The translations under genes and the position numbers were made by a program. A DNA stretch of 10,940 nt from Bacteroidia bacterium. GTDB lineage: Bacteria; Bacteroidota; Bacteroidia; Bacteroidales; Azobacteroidaceae. Location of the stretch: the NCBI GenBank assembly GCA_025996865.1, contig BNTV01000145.1, positions 1-10,940 of the forward strand, given 5' to 3'. Positions 7,023 to 10,940 of this stretch are shown one piece after another (position 1 is the stretch's first letter; the number at the start of each line of letters is the position of its first letter). Under the pieces are notes generated by a model, which worked only from the letters and a program-made list of their open reading frames with translations, was not told the DNA's origin and did not search any database.

Positions 7023-7616
7023 TTAAAGTAATCCCATTTCGACCATTTCCACAATTCGTTCGGTGGCGGCGTCCTGACCATTCGGATCCCAGGTCGATTT
7101 AAGGCTGGCGCCAAACATTCCGGCAAAAATATTCCAGAATCCCGCTCGGAAAGAGCCTAAAAAAGCTTTTACCAAATTGTAGGAAGTTTGATTGCACTCG
7201 CGATCTACCAATTTTATCAACAATTTTCCCTGGGACAGAGACATTTTTTTGAGTACCGGTTTATAATCTTTGAACAAATCATTTTCCATGCGTGCCAAAT
7301 GTTTTCGCCTTTCCTCTTCGGTAGGCATGGTCATGATGTATTCGTAAGTCTCGATAAGCGTCGTATAAATCATTTTGGCGTAAGGCAACGTTTTTTTTAC
7401 ATCCCGCACCATTTTTTGATACTTTACGTCTTCCGAAAAATGCTTATACATCTGCGGTGGATAAACGTATATATCATTCATAACCAACACTTTTAAAGAA
7501 TCTCCCTTATCCGCGGCATAAGCGGGAATACTTGATTTGAAAGTATTCTGGGCTTTTGTTTTTGTGATGAAAACACAAAAAATCAAGAGAATTGTAAAAA
7601 TGAAAATTCGTTTCAT
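7023..7616 (-). CDS. DUF4294-family exported protein
   Basis: 197 residues from the ATG at 7616. This start is chosen over an in-frame ATG at 7634 because MKRIFIFTILLIFCVFITKT followed by KAQ makes a clean signal peptide. The mature part has VMNDIYVYPP, then RDVKKTLPYAKMIYTTLIET, YKPVLKKMSLSQGKLLIKLV, DRECNQTSYNLVKAFLGSFR and AGFWNIFAGMFGASLKSTWD. These are the conserved blocks of DUF4294, a family nearly restricted to Bacteroidota. The sequence is Lys/Arg-rich and mostly helical, and no catalytic motif is known. It is divergent from iorA, with 87 bases between the starts. The function is unknown and I do not propose one. Confidence 0.85.
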   Translation of the reverse strand: MKRIFIFTILLIFCVFITKTKAQNTFKSSIPAYAADKGDSLKVLVMNDIYVYPPQMYKHFSEDVKYQKMVRDVKKTLPYAKMIYTTLIETYEYIMTMPTEEERRKHLARMENDLFKDYKPVLKKMSLSQGKLLIKLVDRECNQTSYNLVKAFLGSFRAGFWNIFAGMFGASLKSTWDPNGQDAATERIVEMVEMGLL

Positions 7617-7649
7617 GTTGCAAAAATAATACATTTTTTATTATCTTTG
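7617..7649 (+). promoter_or_regulatory. Probable iorA promoter
   Basis: TATCTTTG (7642-7649) is a full -7 match. GTTG (7617-7620) stands 21 bases upstream in place of the consensus TTTG. The transcript would start near 7656, leaving a leader of about 48 bases. On the opposite strand TATTTTTG (7621-7628) is a -7-like box 4 bases from the DUF4294 ATG, without a matching -33 box. Confidence 0.55.
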
Positions 7650-7703
7650 TCATCCCATATTTTAATAAAAACGCAAAATTAGTATTTATCTTATTAAGCC
7701 ATA

Positions 7704-9362
7704 ATGAACAAACAACTTTTTTTAGGCGATGAAGCCATTGCACAAGCCGCTATTGACGCCGGTTTGTCCGGTGTTTATTCTTATCCGGGAACGCCTTCGA
7801 CGGAGATTACCGAATATATTCAAAACGCCGTAAAGACGCAATGCATTGCGTCTCTACAAGCAGTGTGGTGCGCGAATGAAAAGACCGCTTTGGAAACGGC
7901 TTTAGGCATGTCATACGCCGGCAAACGAACGCTTTCGTGCATGAAACACGTAGGATTGAATGTGGCTGCCGATGCTTTCATGAATATCGCCATGTCCGGA
8001 ATCAATGGAGGAATGATTATCGTTACAGCCGATGATCCTTCCATGCATTCATCTCAAAACGAACAAGATAACCGGGTATATGGAAATTTCGCTATGATCC
8101 CCATGTTTGAACCGTCCAACCAACAGGAAGCTTACGACATGGTTTACGAAGGTTACGAATTGTCGGAAAAATCAGGTTATCCGATTCTGCTCAGGATAAC
8201 GACTCGCATGGCGCATTCCCGTGCGGGCGTTGTAACACGGGAGATGAAACCGCAAAATCCTGTCCGGGTGGAAAAAGATGCAGGTTCAAGGTATATCTTG
8301 TTGCCGGCCAATGCAAGAAAACGATTTAAAATATTGATTGAAAAACAAAAAGAGTTTTTGGAAGCATCTGAAAATTCAAAATATAATCGGTTATTTATCC
8401 CCCAACCCCCTAAAGGAGGGGATGGACAGCAAAATGCCCAATCGCAGTCGGCAAAGCTCCCTTTAGAGGGTAAGGGGGTAGGTATTGTTGCTTGCGGACT
8501 CGCTTTCAACTATTTGCAAGAAAATTTTCCCAATGGTTTTGAAAATCCGGTACTGAAAATCAGCCAATATCCATTGCCGAAAAAACAACTGCTGCAATTG
8601 GTAGAAGCCTGCGATGAAATCTTGGTGTTGGAAGACGGTTATCCGGTTGTGGAAGAACAGTTAAAAGGCTATTTAGGAATGGGTTTGAAAGTTCACGGAC
8701 GCTTGGACGGAACGCTGCAGCGCGACGGCGAACTCACGCCGGACAAGGTTCGGAAAGCGCTCGGTTTGGAAGTAGTTTCCCCCTACAATGTGCCGGAAGT
8801 AGTCGCCATGAGGCCGCCCGCCCTTTGCGCCGGTTGCGGTCATCGAGATGTTTACGAGGCTTTAAATGAGGTGCTTAAAGAATATGAAAATGCCAAGGTT
8901 TTCAGTGACATCGGGTGTTATACCTTAGGGGCTTTGCCGCCTTTCCGCGCCATTGATTCTTGTATTGACATGGGAGCATCCATCACCATGGCGCGAGGCG
9001 CCGCCGATGCCGGAATCTTCCCTGCCGTAGCGGTTATCGGCGATTCGACTTTCACCCATTCGGGGATGACCGGTTTGTTGGATTGCGTCAATGCCAATGC
9101 CAATGTGCTGATTATCATTTCCGACAATGAAACGACCGGCATGACCGGCGGACAAGATTCGGCGGCTACCGGAAGGATTCACGATATTTGTAAAGGCATT
9201 GGCGTTCATCCCGACCATTTGAAGGAAATCGTTCCCCTGAAAAAGAATTTCGAGGAAATGAAAAAACTGATTCGGGAAGAAATTGAATACCCCGGCGTAT
9301 CAGTGATTGTTCCCTGCCGGGAATGTATTCAGACTTATGCACGTAAAGCTCGTAACAAATAA
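7704..9362 (+). CDS. iorA: Indolepyruvate:ferredoxin oxidoreductase, alpha subunit
   Basis: 552 residues. With IorB it oxidatively decarboxylates indolepyruvate and related aryl-pyruvates to aryl-acetyl-CoA, reducing ferredoxin. The N-terminal pyrimidine-binding domain starts LFLGDEAIAQAAIDAGLSGV then YSYPGTPSTEITEY (about 6-39), with NEKTALE and MKHVGLNVAAD following. The middle domain is about 190-350. The TPP-binding domain has CAGCGHRD (C375, C378), GDSTFTHSG (446-454) and SDNETTGMTGGQ (473-484). The C-terminus stops at about the end of the TPP domain with only a CREC pair, so the 2[4Fe-4S] ferredoxin domain of archaeal IorA is absent. Residues 43-52 and about 232-258 are encoded by palindromic repeat-like DNA and look like insertions; the frame stays open. 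iorB follows after 26 bases. Confidence 0.92.
   Translation: MNKQLFLGDEAIAQAAIDAGLSGVYSYPGTPSTEITEYIQNAVKTQCIASLQAVWCANEKTALETALGMSYAGKRTLSCMKHVGLNVAADAFMNIAMSGINGGMIIVTADDPSMHSSQNEQDNRVYGNFAMIPMFEPSNQQEAYDMVYEGYELSEKSGYPILLRITTRMAHSRAGVVTREMKPQNPVRVEKDAGSRYILLPANARKRFKILIEKQKEFLEASENSKYNRLFIPQPPKGGDGQQNAQSQSAKLPLEGKGVGIVACGLAFNYLQENFPNGFENPVLKISQYPLPKKQLLQLVEACDEILVLEDGYPVVEEQLKGYLGMGLKVHGRLDGTLQRDGELTPDKVRKALGLEVVSPYNVPEVVAMRPPALCAGCGHRDVYEALNEVLKEYENAKVFSDIGCYTLGALPPFRAIDSCIDMGASITMARGAADAGIFPAVAVIGDSTFTHSGMTGLLDCVNANANVLIIISDNETTGMTGGQDSAATGRIHDICKGIGVHPDHLKEIVPLKKNFEEMKKLIREEIEYPGVSVIVPCRECIQTYARKARNK
7830..7857. repeat. 28-bp palindrome inside iorA (dispersed-repeat type)
   Basis: GTAAAGACGCAATG (7830-7843) faces CATTGCGTCTCTAC (7844-7857): 13 of 14 pairs, no spacer. 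The sequence resembles the GAGACGCAATGCATTGCGTC palindromes common between genes in Bacteroidota and some other phyla (from memory, not searched). Here it is translated in frame as VKTQCIASLQ-A, just before the conserved NEKTALE block. Confidence 0.65.
8398..8483. repeat. Palindromic G/C-run repeat inserted in frame in iorA
   Basis: A left arm of C-runs around CCCCCTAAAGGAGGGG (8406-8421) faces a right arm CTCCCTTTAGAGGGTAAG plus GGGG (8457-8478) as an imperfect inverted repeat around a 35-base centre. Elements of the form CCCCTAAAGG...CCTTTAGGGGG are familiar dispersed repeats of Bacteroidota genomes (from memory). The reading frame passes through it without a stop, adding about 27 residues (PQPPKGGDGQQ ... 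KLPLEGKG) between the linker after NSKYNRLF and the strand GIVACGLAFNYL. Confidence 0.75.
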
Positions 9363-9363
9363 T

Positions 9364-9384
9364 TTTCAACTTTCAACTTTCAAT
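9364..9384. repeat. Heptamer tandem repeat between iorA and iorB
   Basis: Three consecutive heptamers: TTTCAAC, TTTCAAC, TTTCAAT. They fill nearly the whole 26-base iorA-iorB spacer. Such TTTCAAC/TTTTCAA runs are common intergenic simple repeats in Bacteroidota (from memory). Confidence 0.8.
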
Positions 9385-9388
9385 TATT

Positions 9389-9976
9389 ATGAAGACAGAT
9401 ATAATATTAGCCGGCGTCGGCGGACAAGGAATCCTTTCCATTGCTGCCGTTATCGGAGAAGCCGCTATCGAAGACGGACTCTATATGAAACAATCTGAAG
9501 TGCATGGCATGAGTCAACGCGGGGGCGATGTACAGTCGCATCTCCGTATCAGCGACCAACCTGTGGCTTCCGACCTGATTCCTTCAGGCAGTGCGGATAT
9601 TATCATTTCCCTTGAACCGATGGAAGCTTTGCGTTATTTGCCTTATTTGAAAAAAGACGGTTGGGTTGTCACCAATTCCAAGTCTTTTGAGAATATTCCC
9701 AATTATCCCGATAAGGAAAATGTGATGGAAGCCTACCGGCTTTTACCGAACAAAGTGATTCTGAACGTGGAGCAAATCGCCAAAGATTTGGGAACACCGC
9801 GTTCGAGCAATGTTGTCCTGCTGGGGGCGGCATCACCGTATCTTCCGATTGATTTTTTCAAATTAGAGAACGGGATACGAAGCATTTTCGGTAAAAAGGG
9901 GGAAGAAGTGGTGGAGATGAATTTGCGGGCTTTGCGGGTTGGAGCGGGCAAATGTATCGAATGTCTTGACAGGTAA
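9389..9976 (+). CDS. iorB: Indolepyruvate:ferredoxin oxidoreductase, beta subunit
   Basis: 195 residues, the usual IorB length. It is the gamma-type 2-oxoacid:ferredoxin oxidoreductase domain, beginning with ILAGVGGQGILSIAAVIGEA (residues 5-24). The block QSEVHGMSQRGGDVQSHLR (about 36-54) is the conserved motif of this domain, followed by SGSADIIISLEPMEALRYLP. The C-terminus NVVLLGAASPYLPI and the final helices complete the domain. It forms the heterodimer with IorA and should be co-transcribed with it. The phenylacetyl-CoA ligase gene that often follows ior genes is absent; a repeat-rich gap follows instead. No convincing terminator is seen right after the stop. Confidence 0.95.
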   Translation: MKTDIILAGVGGQGILSIAAVIGEAAIEDGLYMKQSEVHGMSQRGGDVQSHLRISDQPVASDLIPSGSADIIISLEPMEALRYLPYLKKDGWVVTNSKSFENIPNYPDKENVMEAYRLLPNKVILNVEQIAKDLGTPRSSNVVLLGAASPYLPIDFFKLENGIRSIFGKKGEEVVEMNLRALRVGAGKCIECLDR

Positions 9977-10091
9977 TTTTATTGGTAAACCTGCTGATGT
10001 GAATTGCCTAAAAGTTTTGTATTCTATGAAATGGAAAAACCTTTTTGTTTCTACGCTTTCCATATCCCAATTGGGGGCTAAATCATTTTTT

Positions 10092-10116
10092 GAGTGCTAA
10101 ATAATTATTTACACTC
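10092..10116. repeat. Inverted repeat bordering the repeat-rich gap
   Basis: GAGTG (10092-10096) pairs with CACTC (10112-10116), and TAAATAA (10098-10104) with TTATTTA (10105-10111); C10097 is the only bulge, so the dyad is 12 bp. No T-run follows on either strand, so it is not a typical terminator. It ends 2 bases before the GTCATTGCGAG repeat. The stretch 9977-10091 before it holds no gene I can support. Confidence 0.5.
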
Positions 10117-10118
10117 CT

Positions 10119-10146
10119 CGTCATTGCGAGCGAAGCGAAGCAATCC
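10119..10146. repeat. Dispersed intergenic repeat of the GTCATTGCGAG type
   Basis: GTCATTGCGAGCGAAGC followed by GAAGCAATCC is the core of a repeat family very common in intergenic DNA of many bacteria, including Bacteroidota (from memory). A related half, GTCATTCCGACC...GAGGAATC, occurs at 10207-10231. Confidence 0.7.
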
Positions 10147-10150
10147 GGAA

Positions 10151-10253
10151 GGTGTTTAACGGCTTAGCAGGGGATTCCTCCCAATGTCTTCCCCCACAGG
10201 TTATCGGTCATTCCGACCAACGGGAGGAATCCCCTGCTAAGCCGTTAAACACC
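10151..10253. repeat. Perfect 32-bp inverted repeat, 39-base centre
   Basis: The left arm 10151-10182 (begins GGTGTTTAACGGCTTAGC, ends GGATTCCTCCC) is the exact reverse complement of 10222-10253. The centre (10183-10221) contains GGTC...GACC and TCGG...CCGA mini-dyads. There is no ORF, so this is a non-coding repeat or miniature mobile element rather than an IS. It abuts the truncated HepT remnant, whose last codon ends 12 bases away. Confidence 0.85.
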
Positions 10254-10264
10254 ATTCGTGGACA

Positions 10265-10363
10265 TTACGAAAAATAATGGTGAGCTATTACATCCCGCAT
10301 CTTCATCACTTCTCACCATTCAATATTCAAAAGCGATTCTTGTACCAATGACTTGTCATACAT
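10265..10363 (-). pseudogene. Decayed HepT-like (HEPN, DUF86-type) toxin gene remnant
   Basis: An ATG at 10363 overlaps the end of the MNT gene by 8 bases and opens MYDKSLVQESLLNIEW, which closely resembles the start of HepT-like HEPN proteins. A stop TGA (10313-10315) follows. In the same frame comes EVMKMRDVIAHHYFS and a stop. RDVIAHHY is the HEPN RNase motif RX4HXY, including the Tyr that MntA-type antitoxins modify. HepT proteins are about 110-120 residues, so the middle (very roughly 70 codons) and the C-terminus are missing. The junction falls at a Trp codon, consistent with a deletion joining the N-terminal IEW to the later PW-x-EV block. It is too short for a folded HEPN domain, so it is considered inactive. 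Confidence 0.72.
10270..10320 (-). terminator. Possible terminator after the MNT gene
   Basis: AATGGTGAG (10276-10284) pairs perfectly with CTCACCATT (10312-10320). On the minus strand the stem is followed by ATTTTTC. The 27-base loop is long, and both arms fall within the HepT remnant, so the pairing may be accidental. Confidence 0.3.
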
Positions 10364-10655
10364 AAATAATATCTTTCATTATGCGTTCAACAAAACGAGG
10401 CCTCATGTTTCTATGCCTACGAATAACATCTACTTTAGCGCCAAAAAGTTCTTCAAGTTCGATTATCATGCCAATAGATTTTAGCCCTTTCTCTGCGCCT
10501 TCATAATAAATATCCACATCGCTGTTTTCGGTTTGTTCTCCACGAGCAACAGAGCCGAAAATACCGATACGTTCTATCCCATACTCGGAAGCATGATTTT
10601 GTTTATAGTCTCGCAATAAATTAATGTATTCGCCGGTCGTTTTCATCTTGTTCAT
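10356..10655 (-). CDS. MNT-domain nucleotidyltransferase, MntA-type antitoxin
   Basis: 99 residues. The minimal nucleotidyltransferase motif GSVARGEQTENSDVDI (34-49) has G34-S35 and the metal-binding pair D46, D48; a third Asp is at D76 in KVDVI. In HEPN/MNT type VII toxin-antitoxin pairs this protein transfers AMP to a Tyr of the HEPN toxin's RX4HXY motif to silence it. The usual partner gene directly follows but is reduced to a remnant (10265-10363), so this is an antitoxin without a toxin unless one lies elsewhere. An internal ATG at 10646 (MKTTGEYI) matches the usual family start and is an equally good choice. A -7-like TATTTTTG is at 10671-10678. All catalytic residues are present. Confidence 0.85.
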   Translation of the reverse strand: MNKMKTTGEYINLLRDYKQNHASEYGIERIGIFGSVARGEQTENSDVDIYYEGAEKGLKSIGMIIELEELFGAKVDVIRRHRNMRPRFVERIMKDIIYV

Positions 10656-10670
10656 TTTTTATTGACTGCA

Positions 10671-10678
10671 CAAAAATA
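10671..10678 (-). promoter_or_regulatory. Possible -7 element for the MNT gene
   Basis: TATTTTTG on the minus strand matches TAnnTTTG, 15 bases before the first ATG (10655). No TTTG at the expected spacing is seen. The surrounding gap (10656-10783) contains only this and a 10-bp palindrome TTACCGGTAA at 10698-10707. Confidence 0.3.
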
Positions 10679-10783
10679 CAAAATATAATGGAAACCTTTA
10701 CCGGTAAGTACATACCTGTCCCATCTTTTGGTTAAAAAAATCTAATAATCTTTTCAACTAATTGATAATGAACAGTTATATTT

Positions 10784-10940
10784 TCAAAATTCCAACAAAA
10801 GTTGTTCGAAATCTTTTTTTGCATCGCCTCCCGAAAATAAATCAGGGGGCGGATTTTGCCTGATTCGCGCTTTACGAACCGTGATTTGGGTGGCATTGAC
10901 AATGTAGCCAAGCCTGTTGTACTGTGTCAAGCAAACCCTG
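10784..10940 (-). CDS. C-terminal end of an unidentified protein (partial)
   Basis: Read on the minus strand from the window edge, an open frame of 51 codons ends at TGA (10784-10786). It contains LTQYNRLGYIVNATQITV, then RKARIRQNPPPDLFSGGD and ends FEQLLLEF. The amino-acid mix is ordinary for a real protein (basic helix, Pro-rich turn, amphipathic C-terminal helix), while the overlapping minus-strand frame from the edge is closed by a stop after 22 codons. I do not recognise the family. The gene starts beyond the window. Confidence 0.5.
   Translation of the reverse strand, partial: RVCLTQYNRLGYIVNATQITVRKARIRQNPPPDLFSGGDAKKDFEQLLLEF

Noticed and set aside
7617..7634. Upstream start of the DUF4294 protein at 7634
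   Set aside because: It would place MYYFCN before an already complete signal peptide; the ATG at 7616 fits the family.
8177..8509. 110-codon minus-strand open frame inside iorA
   Set aside because: Antisense to conserved IorA sequence; partly created by the G/C-run repeat; no recognisable domain.
9977..10091. iorB terminator: the ATGGAAA/TTTCCAT pairing (10031-10063) and CCCAATTGGG (10066-10075)
   Set aside because: The first stem has a long loop and no T-run, and the second has no loop; neither makes a credible terminator.
10092..10253. CRISPR array or IS element in the repeat-rich gap
   Set aside because: The repeats are palindromic and not regularly spaced with unique spacers, and no transposase or terminal duplication is visible.
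10698..10707. TTACCGGTAA palindrome as an operator
   Set aside because: A single 10-bp palindrome not positioned on a recognised promoter; chance is a sufficient explanation.

Overview
The window looks like a chromosomal segment of a Bacteroidota bacterium, most likely a member of the Bacteroidales. Three things point there: a GldB-family lipoprotein and a DUF4294 protein, both essentially confined to this phylum; promoters of the Bacteroidota form TTTG-N19-21-TAnnTTTG upstream of metK and rplU; and start codons preceded by A/T-rich sequence rather than Shine-Dalgarno sites. All species-level statements are inference.

Layout. Positions 1-2793 (+) hold a tight cluster of envelope genes: the end of a WG-repeat protein, an exported TPR/Sel1 protein with a probable C-terminal beta-barrel, and a Kelch lipoprotein. 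Serine O-acetyltransferase (2809-3711, +) follows after only 15 bases. metK (3925-5178, +) has its own promoter and a leader that contains a SAM-II-like pseudoknot aptamer followed by a small intrinsic-terminator hairpin, so SAM synthetase is probably feedback-controlled by SAM. gldB (5175-6164, -) converges on metK with overlapping stop codons. Upstream of gldB lie rpmA (L27) and rplU (L21), read from a consensus promoter on the minus strand and closed by a strong hairpin terminator. A DUF4294 protein (7023-7616, -) is divergent from iorA-iorB (7704-9976, +), the two subunits of indolepyruvate:ferredoxin oxidoreductase, which oxidises aryl-pyruvates from aromatic amino acid transamination to aryl-acetyl-CoA.

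The last kilobase is an accessory region: dispersed-type repeats, a perfect 32-bp inverted repeat, and an MNT nucleotidyltransferase (antitoxin class, 10356-10655, -) whose HEPN/HepT toxin partner survives only as a short decayed remnant (10265-10363, -). The window ends in the C-terminus of an unidentified minus-strand gene.

Most noteworthy: (1) the SAM-II-like leader of metK; (2) the collapsed HepT toxin gene that still shows its RX4HXY motif beside an intact MNT antitoxin; (3) two palindromic, repeat-like DNA segments carried in frame inside iorA, so that intergenic-type repeats appear to be translated as part of an enzyme; (4) a 99-codon internal duplication in the Kelch lipoprotein. I found no CRISPR array, tRNA, rRNA, IS transposase or phage module, and no clearly new multi-gene system.
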